Shown: positions 16,844 through 25,938 of the stretch, piece by piece | How the letters are laid out: every line of letters starts with the position of its first letter | How positions within the stretch are numbered: the first letter of the stretch is position 1 | Source: Tenuibacillus multivorans | Lineage (GTDB): Bacteria > Bacillota > Bacilli > Bacillales > Alkalibacillaceae | Direction of reading: 5' to 3' | Assembly (NCBI RefSeq): GCF_900103915.1 | Contig: NZ_FNIG01000009.1 | Location: forward strand, 1-64,000 | DNA: 64,000 bases | The notes under the pieces: generated by a model | What the model was told of the DNA's origin: nothing | Databases searched by the model: none | Seen by the model: the letters and a program-made list of their open reading frames with translations, nothing else | Program-made: the position numbers and the translations under genes

Positions 16844-18964
16844 GTGTCTAAGGACAAAAACAGCAAGAAGCCGACGGACGAGGACCGTAACAAGAAGTCC
16901 ATGGACGATGACCGTAACAAGGGTCAGGTACATGGCGACCGCAAAGACGAACAACTGGAATATTACCGTAGAAGAAACACTGGCCCAGGCAAAAAAATGA
17001 CAGATGATAACGGTGTAAAAGTTTCTAATGACCGGTGGACCTTGAGAGCAGGTAAGCGCGGGCCAGCGTTATTTCAGGACTTCCACTTTTATAAAAAACA
17101 ATCACATTTTGACAGGGAACGAATACCTGAAAAAGTTGTTCATGCAAGAGGATTCGGGGTATATGGGGACTTTGAGTTGTATAAATCAATGAGAAATTAT
17201 ACAGTAGCAAAATTTTTACACGAACCTGGCAAAAAAACGCCATTATTTTGTCGATTTTCTAATTTTATCGGAAATAAAGGTTCAAAAGATACTGCAGTAG
17301 ATATACGTGGTTTTGCGGTTAAGTTTTATACAGAGGAAGGGAATTATGATATGTTATCACTCCAATTCCCTGTCTTCATTCTAGCAGATGGCATGAAATT
17401 TATGGATGTGACACATGCGGCCAAACCTGAGCCGAAAACACATGTTCCACAAGCAACGACTGCACACGATAGTTTTTGGGATTATGTCGCTAATAATCAG
17501 GAATCGGCACATATGGTAATGTGGTTGATGTCCATGCGGGGGCGTCCAAGAAGTTGGCGTATGATGGCAGGTTGGCCAATCAATACGTTTAGATTTATTA
17601 ATGAACATGGTCAATCGACCTTTGTCAGATTTAAATGGGTGCCTAAGCTTGGGGTTCATTCATTGTTACTTGACGAAGCGAATATTATCGGAGGGGTTGA
17701 TCCAGACTTTCATCGCCGAGATATAATTGAAGCTGTTCTAAAGGGGGCATATCCAGAATACGAACTTGGGGTACAGCTCATTGAAGAAGGCGATCAATAT
17801 AATTATGATTTTGATATTTTAGATGATACAAAACTCTGGCCAGAAGAAGTCGTTCCGGTTGAAACCATCGGTAAATTAACATTGAATCGACTTGTTGATA
17901 ATTTCTTTGCAGAGGAAGAGCAATCAGTATTTGACCCTGCTAATCTTGTTCCGGGAATCGACTTCACTAACGATCCTGTTTTACAGAGTAGGGCATTTCC
18001 ATATAGGGATACGGAATTACATCGCCATCATTCAGCGAATTTTGAGAATCTACCCGTTAACAAACCTATCGTAGAAAAAAACTATAATCTACGAAGAAGT
18101 TATCTGAGACACCGAATTGATGTTGATTCCGTACACTACCATAATAATTCATTAGCTGGAAACACGCCAGAAGAAGCGTCTTTTGAAGAAGGTGGATTTG
18201 TCAGTTATCCTGATGAAGTCGAAGGACACATTACGAGAGAACGTCCGAGTGAATCGTTCTATGATTATTTTTCACAGTCACGCCTTTTCTGGAACAGCCT
18301 ATCAACAGTTGAAAAACAAGATCTAGTGGACACATTTATTTATCACCTCCAATATGTTAAAAGTAAATCTGTTAGACAGCAAAATGTCGATATGTGGGTT
18401 AACGTGGATAAAGAGATGGCCTGTACAATTGCTGACAATATCGGTGTGGATCGTCCTAAAGGTTCTCATGTTCCTGTTAGCAAAAGTTCGCCAGCGATTA
18501 GCCAAGCGAATACGCCGCATTATGCTTTTACACAAAAAGTTGCAGTCTTAATTGGTGATGGTTTTAATGGTCGTGAGGTCACGAGCGTTCTAGATCTACT
18601 TCAGCAAAATGGCGTTTTTATTGATATTGTTAGTGAGAAGCTCGGTACCGTAACGGGTTCGGATGGCGCCACACTTGAAGTGGATGAAACATTTACAACT
18701 AAATATCCAGTTCTATATGATTCGTTTTATATTGTTGGGGGACATTCTCACAATCAAGAAAAATTCAATCAGGATATTTTAGAATGGGTCAGTAAAGGAT
18801 ACAAACATTATAAGCCGATTGGTGTGGCCTCAACTGGACAGAACTATATCAGGTCATCAGACAAAAATAACTTAGCTGGCGTCGTTTTTGCGGGGAACAA
18901 TCCTGACTTTGGAAATAATTTTGTTGCTGCCATTGCACAACAACGTTTTTGGAATCGAACTTAA
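16844..18964 (+). CDS. Large-subunit (clade 2, KatE-like) catalase with altered active site
   Basis: 706-aa protein aligned end to end with HPII-type catalases: a charged low-complexity N-terminal extension (1-55), heme catalase domain, and a C-terminal DJ-1/class I amidotransferase-like domain (from about FTQKVAVLIGDG). The active-site His (VVHARGFGVYG), RFS serine and heme-ligand Tyr (RAFPY) are present. The stretch that is DLVGNNTP in normal catalases, with the essential distal Asn, is DMLSLQFP here, and GFGxHTFR is GWPINTFR. So the peroxide-binding Asn and a conserved His are lost. I infer weak or different activity, perhaps peroxidatic. The GTG start follows GGGGTGA; a terminator follows. 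Confidence 0.85.
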   Translation: MSKDKNSKKPTDEDRNKKSMDDDRNKGQVHGDRKDEQLEYYRRRNTGPGKKMTDDNGVKVSNDRWTLRAGKRGPALFQDFHFYKKQSHFDRERIPEKVVHARGFGVYGDFELYKSMRNYTVAKFLHEPGKKTPLFCRFSNFIGNKGSKDTAVDIRGFAVKFYTEEGNYDMLSLQFPVFILADGMKFMDVTHAAKPEPKTHVPQATTAHDSFWDYVANNQESAHMVMWLMSMRGRPRSWRMMAGWPINTFRFINEHGQSTFVRFKWVPKLGVHSLLLDEANIIGGVDPDFHRRDIIEAVLKGAYPEYELGVQLIEEGDQYNYDFDILDDTKLWPEEVVPVETIGKLTLNRLVDNFFAEEEQSVFDPANLVPGIDFTNDPVLQSRAFPYRDTELHRHHSANFENLPVNKPIVEKNYNLRRSYLRHRIDVDSVHYHNNSLAGNTPEEASFEEGGFVSYPDEVEGHITRERPSESFYDYFSQSRLFWNSLSTVEKQDLVDTFIYHLQYVKSKSVRQQNVDMWVNVDKEMACTIADNIGVDRPKGSHVPVSKSSPAISQANTPHYAFTQKVAVLIGDGFNGREVTSVLDLLQQNGVFIDIVSEKLGTVTGSDGATLEVDETFTTKYPVLYDSFYIVGGHSHNQEKFNQDILEWVSKGYKHYKPIGVASTGQNYIRSSDKNNLAGVVFAGNNPDFGNNFVAAIAQQRFWNRT

Positions 18965-18987
18965 TAAAAGTAAAAACATAGTTTGAT

Positions 18988-19027
18988 AGAAAAGTAGGAA
19001 TCCAAAAAGGGTTCCTGCTTTTTTTAT
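18988..19027 (+). terminator. catalase gene terminator
   Basis: GTAGGAATCC pairs with GGGTTCCTGC (G-T pairs allowed) across a five-base loop, followed by T7. Confidence 0.85.
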
Positions 19028-19122
19028 TCAGAAAAATTTAAAAAAGTACTAAAGGTTGGTAAAATTTAGTTTTAATTATGTTATACTATTAGCAGTTTAG
19101 TCAAAAGGGGGATGAAATAAAA

Positions 19123-21351
19123 ATGAAATTAAAGAAGACAAGTGCAGTGGTACTTTCTTCAGCCGTTGTTTTTGGTGGTTTGGCACCAGCTGTAAATGCT
19201 GCAGAAATAGCAACGGTTGAGTCACAAGCAGTAGAAGTCGAGCAGAATGAAACGCAAACAACAGCAAACGAAGACTCTTTTACAGTGGACGAGCTTATTC
19301 CTAGAATTAAAGAGCTTTTCCCTGAAAAGTTTGAGTCGGCATCTGATGAAAATTTCCACCTAGATTCTTCACCTTACTTTCCTGAGGAAGACATTGAACG
19401 CTACCGCGTATCTTACTTCTCACCAGAATCAGATAGCGACCCGAGACATGCTAGCTTTGAATTTGTGGGTGACGACTTAGAACTATTTAACTTTTCTATT
19501 GACCCACAGGAACGCTCAGAAGCTCTTTTCCCACCTGAAGTTTCAGAAGATGAAGCTTTAAATCTGGCAAAGTCATTTATGGAAAAGATGAATTTAGACG
19601 GCGATTTTGAACTGAGAGAAAATACTAATATTTATTACAACGATATCAACCGTCCATTAACTGAACCGATTGAGTATCAATTTACTTTTGATAAGTTAAG
19701 AAGTGGTATTCCGATTCAAAGCCAAACAGCACGTGTTACGGTTTTAGGTAATGGGGAAGTCACACGTTTTAGTGCACCACGTCAACAAGGTGAAGCGGAC
19801 TTTGAAACGAGGACTGGTGTGATGTCCAAAGATGACCTTCTAGAGAAGTTAAAAGGGGATCTTGACGTTGAGTTGCAGTATATGGTTAGACACGATTATC
19901 TGTCTCAGGAAGAAGAGGTTTATTTAACTTACCGTGAATCACCTGCTATTCATGAAGTCTCAGCGAAGGACGGTCAGTACTACATGAACGGTGAATATGT
20001 TGACGAGATTCCGGAAGAAGAAGACATCCAAATGCTAGCTGACCAAGCGAAGGCTACTAGCCCAATTACAAAAGATGAAGCGGAGGAGCTAGCTAGAGAA
20101 CTTCTTGCAACCGATGATGAAAACACGACATTGCATATTGATCGCATCACAGAACGTGAAAATCCAGATGGTACTGAAGTTTACTCTATTAGTTACATGT
20201 ATCGGACTGGGAATAGTGGATATGGTTCTTCAATCGAGATCAATAAGAACACGGGTGAGCTTGTCAGATACCACAATTCAAGAGGTTTAAATCCGAATGA
20301 AGAAGTAGATGAAAATGTATCTTATGAAGAAGCACTAGATTTAGCGGTCGACTATATTAGTGATTATGCCTACTCGAATATGGATGAATATGCTTATCCT
20401 GTCAATCGTATGACGACAGTTGCGAATGACCGCGAACATCGTTTTACATTCCCTCGAGTTAAAGACGGACTTGTTGTTGCTGGCGATAGAATCTCTGTCG
20501 GTATCTCAAAAGAAGATGGAAGTTTAGCATCCTTGTCTGTCAACTATAGTAATTTTGATGATTGGCCATCAGCTGAAGAGGCAGTAAGTCAAGAACAAGC
20601 TTTAGAAGACATTAAGAGTAAATTAGATTTGAAATTGTATTATGTCGATCGAGATAGAGATTCAAACGAACAAACATTACAGTATAAACTCAACTACCTT
20701 CGAAATGATAATGAACCAACTTTCTATAATGCCGTTACGGGTGAATGGGAAAGCAACTCTCCGTTTGGTCAAAAAGAGGATGTTGTGATTAGTCACCCAT
20801 GGGCTGAGGAAGAGCTTAATTTCATGATTAGTAATAACATTTTAGAGATTGACGATCCAGCCAATTTTGATGCTGATCAGGCAGTCACAAAAGGTGAAGC
20901 CTTAGAGATCTTAACTAAGTCAATCGATCGCGTATATCCTCGTCCACCGGTAAATGAAGAACGAGAACAGAGTCCTTTCAGTAATATTGATAGTGAGCAT
21001 GAACTATATAATATTATTATGCAATCCGTGCAAAGAGGTATTGTAGATGACAGCCAGGATACATTTGATGTGGATAGCCCATTAACGCGTGAAAATCTAG
21101 CATTCTGGTATGTTCGTGCGCTAGACCTTGATTCTGTTGCTAAACGCTCTGAGATTTTCAGCTATAACTTTAACGACTTAGAGGATATGAGTGACGAATA
21201 TCGCGGATATGTTGTACTTGCTAACTCGTTAGGACTTCTAACGAATGACGGAGAAAATAATTTCTTACCGCAGCAAGAAGTGACTTATGCTCAGTTAGCA
21301 GTTGCCAATTTACGATTGGCTCAGCTAATCACATCTGGGGATTTTAGGTAA
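19123..21351 (+). CDS. Secreted YcdB/YcdC-repeat protein with C-terminal SLH-like region
   Basis: 742-aa exported protein. A signal peptide (KKTSAVVLSSAVVFGGLAPAVNA) is cleaved after an AxA-type site near residue 27. The mature part is very acidic. It has repeated domains of the YcdB/YcdC type, marked by blocks such as ITKDEAEELARELL and VSYEEALDLAVDYI, each followed by strands ending in a G-x-V/L-x-x-F/Y segment. Residues ~570-740 resemble S-layer homology domains (HPWAEEELNFMISNNIL, FDVDSPLTRENLAFWYVRAL, VTYAQLAVANLRL), suggesting non-covalent attachment to wall polymers. Enzymatic role unknown. GGGGATG precedes the ATG; a strong terminator follows. Confidence 0.85.
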   Translation: MKLKKTSAVVLSSAVVFGGLAPAVNAAEIATVESQAVEVEQNETQTTANEDSFTVDELIPRIKELFPEKFESASDENFHLDSSPYFPEEDIERYRVSYFSPESDSDPRHASFEFVGDDLELFNFSIDPQERSEALFPPEVSEDEALNLAKSFMEKMNLDGDFELRENTNIYYNDINRPLTEPIEYQFTFDKLRSGIPIQSQTARVTVLGNGEVTRFSAPRQQGEADFETRTGVMSKDDLLEKLKGDLDVELQYMVRHDYLSQEEEVYLTYRESPAIHEVSAKDGQYYMNGEYVDEIPEEEDIQMLADQAKATSPITKDEAEELARELLATDDENTTLHIDRITERENPDGTEVYSISYMYRTGNSGYGSSIEINKNTGELVRYHNSRGLNPNEEVDENVSYEEALDLAVDYISDYAYSNMDEYAYPVNRMTTVANDREHRFTFPRVKDGLVVAGDRISVGISKEDGSLASLSVNYSNFDDWPSAEEAVSQEQALEDIKSKLDLKLYYVDRDRDSNEQTLQYKLNYLRNDNEPTFYNAVTGEWESNSPFGQKEDVVISHPWAEEELNFMISNNILEIDDPANFDADQAVTKGEALEILTKSIDRVYPRPPVNEEREQSPFSNIDSEHELYNIIMQSVQRGIVDDSQDTFDVDSPLTRENLAFWYVRALDLDSVAKRSEIFSYNFNDLEDMSDEYRGYVVLANSLGLLTNDGENNFLPQQEVTYAQLAVANLRLAQLITSGDFR

Positions 21352-21362
21352 GTTGATTTAAG

Positions 21363-21404
21363 CAGATCTTCCTTTTTAGTGTTAAAGGAAGGTCTGTTTT
21401 TTTT
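21363..21404 (+). terminator. terminator after the YcdB/SLH gene
   Basis: CAGATCTTCCTTT pairs with AAAGGAAGGTCTG (one G-T), followed by eight T. Confidence 0.92.
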
Positions 21405-21422
21405 ATTAAATATTATTAAATG

Positions 21423-21610
21423 CACCGATAGAAAAGCGATAAACGCCATAGAATTGGGAGATACACCGATAGAAAAGCGAAAAACACCGATAGAATTGGG
21501 AGATACACCGATAGAAAAGCGAAAAACGCCGATAGAATTGGGAGATACACCGATAGAATTGGGAGATACACCGATAGAAAAGTGAAAAACACCGATAGAA
21601 GTGATAGGTG
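21423..21610. repeat. 21-bp tandem array A (nine units, two alternating types)
   Basis: Nine units start with CACCGATAGA or CGCCGATAGA at 21423, 21444, 21464, 21485, 21506, 21527, 21548, 21569 and 21590. One unit has lost a base. Two forms mostly alternate: CACCGATAGAAAAGCGAAAA and CACCGATAGAATTGGGAGAT (each plus one A). The frame is open and would read as TPIEKRK/TPIELGD heptads, but there is no ribosome binding site. The array begins ~20 bp after the terminator of the preceding gene. Not CRISPR: there are no unique spacers or cas genes. Confidence 0.9.
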
Positions 21611-21634
21611 CTGAGACAAAACTTTATTCACTAC

Positions 21635-21745
21635 GTCAAAATGCTTCGCTTGCCGTGGGCACGGCTCGAGCCTCCTCGGCAGAAAAGCGCTGCCTGCGGG
21701 GTCTCGAGACTCGTGCTGTTCCCGCAGGCGTCTTCGCATTTTGAC
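21635..21745. repeat. GC-rich interspersed element with terminal inverted repeats
   Basis: 111 bp, far richer in GC than its surroundings, bounded by GTCAAAATGC (21635-21644) and its exact inverse GCATTTTGAC (21736-21745). Inside, GCCTGCGGG pairs with CCCGCAGGC, and GCACGGCTCGAG is roughly inverted to CTCGAGACTCGTGC. I recall very similar GC-rich palindromic sequences in many Bacillaceae intergenic regions. It codes for nothing visible; a MITE-like or hairpin element is the likely nature. Confidence 0.7.
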
Positions 21746-21818
21746 TCCGTTCATTTTCAATTATATGAGATGATATTGTTCGCCTTTCATCACCCTCTAA
21801 ATATTTTTGTCCCATTCT

Positions 21819-22574
21819 CTATAAATCAATGTCTAAATAAATTGGACAGTGGTCACTTCCCATCACGTCTGAATGAATTTGAGCGTCATTTAGTTGGTCT
21901 TGCATTCGTTCGGAAACAATAAAGTAATCAATGCGCCATCCGATGTTTCGTTCACGGACGGTTTTCATATATGACCACCAGGTAAAAAGGTCATCCCGAT
22001 CCGGATAAAAGTATCTTAATGTATCGATAAACCCGTGATTCAATAAGCGCGTCATTTTCTCACGTTCTTCAATTGTGAATCCTGAATTGCCTTTATTTGA
22101 TTTATCATTTTTTAAGTCAATTGGTTTGTGCGCCACATTCATGTCACCGCACAATATGACGGGCTTTTGCTCGTCTAACTTTTGTATGTAATGATAAAAT
22201 TGATCCTCCCATTCTAATCGAAGCGGAAGTCGAGCTAAAGTACGCTGGGCATTAGGCGTATAAACGGTGACGAAATAATAGTCTTCGAACTCAAGTGTTA
22301 TGATGCGCCCCTCTGGGTGTGACGCCTCTTCATCCATACCATAGGTCACGTTTAACGGTTGTTGTTTTGTGAAAACAGCTGTACCTGCATAGCCTTTTTT
22401 CTCGGCATAATTCCAGTATTGTTCGTAACCTTCTAAGTCCAGGTCAATCTGGCCTTCCTGTAATTTGATTTCTTGTACGGCAAAAATATCTGCTTCTATG
22501 TTATTAAAATAATCTAGAAAACCTTTACGGATACAAGCTCGTAATCCGTTAACATTCCAAGACACTAGTTTCAT
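21819..22574 (-). CDS. exoA: Exodeoxyribonuclease III (AP endonuclease)
   Basis: 251-aa Xth/ExoA-family enzyme that cleaves DNA at abasic sites and trims 3' ends in base excision repair. All family motifs are visible: SWNVNGLRA at the start, AVQEIKLQEGQ with the metal-binding Glu, YTPNAQRTLARLPLR, CGDMNVAHKPIDL, RRD/FTWWSY near the DNA-binding loop, WRIDYFIVSE, and the terminal catalytic SDHCPIYLDI. The frame is open upstream to 22652, but that extension lies in repeat sequence. The ATG at 22574 is preceded by GAAGGGGAA and gives the standard N-terminus. Confidence 0.95.
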   Translation of the reverse strand: MKLVSWNVNGLRACIRKGFLDYFNNIEADIFAVQEIKLQEGQIDLDLEGYEQYWNYAEKKGYAGTAVFTKQQPLNVTYGMDEEASHPEGRIITLEFEDYYFVTVYTPNAQRTLARLPLRLEWEDQFYHYIQKLDEQKPVILCGDMNVAHKPIDLKNDKSNKGNSGFTIEEREKMTRLLNHGFIDTLRYFYPDRDDLFTWWSYMKTVRERNIGWRIDYFIVSERMQDQLNDAQIHSDVMGSDHCPIYLDIDL

Positions 22575-22602
22575 GTATGTATTCCCCTTCCTATTACTCA
22601 AT

Positions 22603-22656
22603 CGAACTTGGACACTCACACGGCAAACTTGGCCAGTCACGCGCTTAGACACTCGA
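22603..22656. repeat. short 21-bp-period repeat F, about 2.5 units
   Basis: AACTTGG at 22605 recurs at 22626 as AACTTGGC, and the following GACACTCAC/GCCAGTCAC pair is also 21 bp apart; a third, shorter copy (TTAGACACTCG) follows. It lies just upstream of exoA. Related in period, not in sequence, to the larger arrays. Confidence 0.45.
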
Positions 22657-22702
22657 ACATTACAATTCTATCACATCGAATAAAATTTTTATAAAAACAT
22701 AG

Positions 22703-22802
22703 TTGACTTTTAAAGTGTATTAAGCATATAATACACACATACGGTGTATTAAGCGTCTAATACATATTTTTTTGCGCAGGGTGTATTAACACCTTAATAC
22801 AC
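22703..22802 (+). promoter_or_regulatory. Promoter with three YtrA/GntR operators
   Basis: A sigma-A promoter is visible: TTGACT (22703-22708), 18 bp, TATAAT (22727-22732). Three inverted repeats of form GTGTATTA-N6-TAATACA(C/T) lie at 22715-22736, 22744-22765 and 22781-22802. The first covers the -10 box and the others the 5' leader. This is the palindrome expected for a YtrA-type GntR regulator, encoded immediately downstream, so autoregulation is likely. Confidence 0.85.
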
Positions 22803-22843
22803 TTGAACGAGTAAGCTTACTTCAAAACGGGAGTGTGTGTTTT

Positions 22844-23233
22844 ATGAAGATACAGTTTAATAATCGAGATCCCGTCTATGTGCAAGTGATTCGTCATTTT
22901 AAAAATCAAATTGCGAAAGGATTTTTAGAGCCTGGGCAGGTCATTCCATCTAGGCGTGAATTGGCCAATCAATTAAAAATTAATCCGAATACAGCACAGC
23001 GGGCATACAAAGAAATGGAGGAAGAGGGTTTGATTAAAACTGAAAAAAATCAACCGAGTCGTGTGACCTCTGATGAGCAAATTTTACAGGACTTAAGAGA
23101 TGAGTTGATTTTACAGGCTGTGAGTGAATTTGTAACCTCTGTAAAGTCGATCAATGTCCCTTTAGATGATGCTTTAGAGTTAGTTAAACAGAAGTATCAA
23201 CGTGAAACTCGAAAGGAGGATTCCGATGATTGA
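22844..23233 (+). CDS. GntR-family repressor, YtrA subfamily
   Basis: About 129-aa regulator. An N-terminal winged helix (PVYVQVIRHFKNQIAKGFLEPG, then IPSRRELANQLKINPNTAQRAYKEMEEEGLIKT) is followed by a short helical dimerisation tail, the YtrA-subfamily layout with no ligand domain. Such regulators control neighbouring ABC exporters and often respond to wall-targeting agents. The ATG at 22844 is preceded by GGGAG; a GTG three codons upstream is also in frame. The gene overlaps the following ATPase gene by 8 bp. Three matching operators lie upstream, so it very likely represses its own operon. Confidence 0.9.
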   Translation: MKIQFNNRDPVYVQVIRHFKNQIAKGFLEPGQVIPSRRELANQLKINPNTAQRAYKEMEEEGLIKTEKNQPSRVTSDEQILQDLRDELILQAVSEFVTSVKSINVPLDDALELVKQKYQRETRKEDSDD

Positions 23234-23915
23234 AGTTAAAGATGTCGTGAAAAAGTTTGGACGGAAACAAGTGCTAAACGGTGTGAGTTTTACCGCAAAT
23301 AAAGGTGAAATCACTTGTTTAATCGGAATAAATGGAGTAGGTAAAACGACGATTCTTAATTCGATTATGAAATTAACACCGATTCAATCAGGTGAGATTT
23401 TAGTTGATGGGAAAAAGGTGACCAAGGAGACGTTTGAGAAGATAGCCTTTATTCCGGATGCTACCATCATGCTACCGGGTATGCGAATTAAAGAAGCGAT
23501 GGATTTTATGAATGATTTTTACAAAGTGTGGAATCAGCAGCGCGCTGATGAGCTTCTTGAATTTTTTAAATTAAATCGGGAAGATAAGATTTCGAGCTTA
23601 TCAAAAGGTAATACAGCGAAGATCAATTTATTATTAGGACTAGCTTTAGATGTCGATTACATTTTAATGGATGAGCCGTTCTCGGGTATTGATATTTTCA
23701 GTCGTGAACAGATTGCCGAGGTTTTTACAACCCATTTAATTGAAGACCGAGGGGTTATTATTACGACACATGAAATAAATGATATTGAACATTTAATTGA
23801 TAAGGCTGTGCTGCTTGATCATGGTGTAATTCATAAAGAATTTAGCACAGAAGAAATTCGTGAACAGGAAGGTAAGTCAGTTATCGATGTGATGCGGGAG
23901 GTGTATCGCCAATGA
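23226..23915 (+). CDS. ABC transporter ATP-binding protein
   Basis: 229-aa ATPase subunit. Walker A is GINGVGKTT (about residue 37), the signature region is LSKGNTAKINLLLGLA (a diverged LSGGQ, as common in this subfamily), Walker B is YILMDEPFSGID, and the switch histidine lies in IITTHEINDIE. Start: the frame extends upstream, but the ATG at 23226 has GGAGG in front and gives the usual MIEVKDVVKKFG. Second gene of the YtrA-controlled operon and overlaps the permease gene by four bases. Likely part of an exporter or envelope-stress device; substrate unknown. Confidence 0.9.
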   Translation: MIEVKDVVKKFGRKQVLNGVSFTANKGEITCLIGINGVGKTTILNSIMKLTPIQSGEILVDGKKVTKETFEKIAFIPDATIMLPGMRIKEAMDFMNDFYKVWNQQRADELLEFFKLNREDKISSLSKGNTAKINLLLGLALDVDYILMDEPFSGIDIFSREQIAEVFTTHLIEDRGVIITTHEINDIEHLIDKAVLLDHGVIHKEFSTEEIREQEGKSVIDVMREVYRQ

Positions 23916-24745
23916 AAAACTTTATCAAATTAACGAATTTTGAGATTAATCGAATGTCTAAAGTGTTGTTTTCGTTAATGGCGTTTATGTTGGTCGTTCA
24001 AATAGGTGGTGTTATTTACGAATCACTTGATTATCTGAATCGTGTCGAAGAGCGAATGATGGAACAGCAATTAACGCGGGCAGAGGTTCTAGATTCAATT
24101 GGGCCGATGAGTTTTCACCCAATTATAAATGGTATTTTCTTTATTGGACCCATCTTCATTTGTGTTGGTGCGATATTATTTTATATCTTTTTGATTTGGT
24201 ATCGCGATTGGTTTGGGAAGAACACGTTTATTTACCGACTTTTAATGCTGCCAACTGAGCGGATTAATATTTATTTATCTAAGCTAGCAGCGATTGTTAT
24301 GGCTACGTTAAGCTTAGTTGCGTTTCAGTTAATGGCCATACTTGTCGAGCGGTTCGTGTTTCAAATGATGGTTCCAGATGATTTAAGGACAGATGATTCC
24401 ATCACCAATCTTATTGTTAATTCGATGACAGGTCAATTGTTTATACCGAATGGATTTGACGCTTTCCTGTTGATCTATGGCGTCGGGGTTATGACGGTGA
24501 TGGTGCTCTTTACGATGATTTTATTCGAACGAAGCTATCGTTTTAAAGGGATTGCGTTTGGTGTTCTTTATGGGTTACTGTCGGTCGCGCTATTCATATC
24601 GCCAATGATTTTAAATGAGTTGTTTCTTGATAAATATTTCTACTTAAATGAGTTGGTCTGGATTGAAGTGATTGTAGGTCTCATCATTATGGCAGTCTCT
24701 ACATGGGTTAGCTTTAAACTACTGAAAGATAAGATAAATGTGTAA
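23912..24745 (+). CDS. ABC transporter permease-like membrane protein
   Basis: 277-aa membrane protein with about six hydrophobic segments (for example VLFSLMAFMLVVQIGGVIY, GPIFICVGAILFYIFLIWY, LAAIVMATLSLVAFQLMAIL, LLSVALFISPMILNELF and a C-terminal one). ATGA overlap with the upstream ATPase gene indicates translational coupling, so it should be that ATPase's membrane partner. The segment WYRDWFGKNTFIYRLLMLPTER, with a tract after a helix entering LPT, resembles ABC-2-type permeases. Sequence is not conserved enough for me to name a substrate. Confidence 0.8.
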   Translation: MKNFIKLTNFEINRMSKVLFSLMAFMLVVQIGGVIYESLDYLNRVEERMMEQQLTRAEVLDSIGPMSFHPIINGIFFIGPIFICVGAILFYIFLIWYRDWFGKNTFIYRLLMLPTERINIYLSKLAAIVMATLSLVAFQLMAILVERFVFQMMVPDDLRTDDSITNLIVNSMTGQLFIPNGFDAFLLIYGVGVMTVMVLFTMILFERSYRFKGIAFGVLYGLLSVALFISPMILNELFLDKYFYLNELVWIEVIVGLIIMAVSTWVSFKLLKDKINV

Positions 24746-24759
24746 GGAGGGAGAATATT

Positions 24760-25932
24760 ATGAAAAAATTTTGGAAATCGATCTTACTCTTAGTTGTCAT
24801 TGTCGGAGGGATTGGGACGTATTATGTCCAATCAGCCATCGCCACGAATTCACTTCCTGACGTGACGATTGAAACGGTTGAAGGCGATGAAAGCTTAATA
24901 GAACCTCTCGTGTTTGAGGGACTTGTTAGTCATGACGAAAATGAGGAACAATTTCTGTTAAGTCAAGGTGAGACACTTTATAATGGTGATCTATCCTTTG
25001 TTGAGCGGTTTGAAGGGGTACACAATATGACGTTGAACCGGCTACGTCAAGGTTATCGTGATTTCATGCGAGGCGTCGATTACCTTTATCGTAATGTCTA
25101 TGAGGACAATCAGCGTTTAATTTTGGTCAATGTTAATGAGTCATATTCGGCTTATGGTGTGGAAGATATTGAATTAGAGGTTAACATGTTAAATAAAGGT
25201 ACAGAGAAATCGGAAACCTATACGATGGAAATCGATAGTGAACAAAGAATTAATTTTTATAACATTGCCGATGTGCAATATTCTGATGGTAAGGTTATAG
25301 TCTTAACGGATTTATCGGAAAGATACCAGGATGGTTCTAAACCGGGAATCACTGAACTCATTTTTGACATCCAATCAGGGGAATTAGTGAGTCAGGAGAC
25401 CATCATTTCGTTTGATCAGCTAGAGCAGGATAATATTGATCAAAGAATTAGTCAATTAGGTGAATCTGTTTTATATGCACCAAGTGAGTATGTTGTGTTT
25501 CGAAAAAGTCAATATGAGATTGTTAGAAATGAACAAGCAGACAGTCTCACTGAAGAAATGATCGAAAACGAACTTTTAGCCTATAACGTTAAGACCGGAG
25601 AAATTGAACAACTTGAAATTCCACAAAATGAAAATTCTGATGTTCGGTACTTTGATGGCTCTAACCTTTATTTCGAAAAGACGAAAGATGGTGAGAACTT
25701 CCTTTCTGTTTATAATATTGCGGAACAAGATTTTCAAAAGGATGTTCCGATCGGTTCCGATTCTCACCCATATCCATATATTTTAGTTAACGCTGGCTAT
25801 ATTTATATGTTAAATCAGGAAGAGAATCATTTAAATGTGATTAGTGTCGATACGAATAAATCGGTGTATAAAGGTGAAATAAAAGTTAAAGATGAAGCGG
25901 AAATGAATATTTATAAAATGAGTTTTGAGTAA
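24760..25932 (+). CDS. Membrane-anchored extracellular protein of the ABC operon
   Basis: 390-aa protein with one N-terminal hydrophobic helix (SILLLVVIVGGIGTYYVQSA) and a long extracytoplasmic part rich in acidic residues and beta strands. Repeating blocks such as YSDGKVIVLTDLSERY, FDGSNLYFEKTKDG and NAGYIYMLNQEENHLNVISVD suggest a propeller-like fold. AAGGAGG precedes the ATG, 14 bp after the permease gene, so it is the last gene of the YtrA-type operon. A role as an accessory or sensing subunit is inferred from position only. A terminator follows. Confidence 0.7.
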   Translation: MKKFWKSILLLVVIVGGIGTYYVQSAIATNSLPDVTIETVEGDESLIEPLVFEGLVSHDENEEQFLLSQGETLYNGDLSFVERFEGVHNMTLNRLRQGYRDFMRGVDYLYRNVYEDNQRLILVNVNESYSAYGVEDIELEVNMLNKGTEKSETYTMEIDSEQRINFYNIADVQYSDGKVIVLTDLSERYQDGSKPGITELIFDIQSGELVSQETIISFDQLEQDNIDQRISQLGESVLYAPSEYVVFRKSQYEIVRNEQADSLTEEMIENELLAYNVKTGEIEQLEIPQNENSDVRYFDGSNLYFEKTKDGENFLSVYNIAEQDFQKDVPIGSDSHPYPYILVNAGYIYMLNQEENHLNVISVDTNKSVYKGEIKVKDEAEMNIYKMSFE

Positions 25933-25938
25933 AGAGTA

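Noticed and set aside
22575-22652. N-terminal extension of exoA to 22652
   Set aside because: It lies in repeat F and lacks a ribosome binding site; the ATG at 22574 gives the normal N-terminus.
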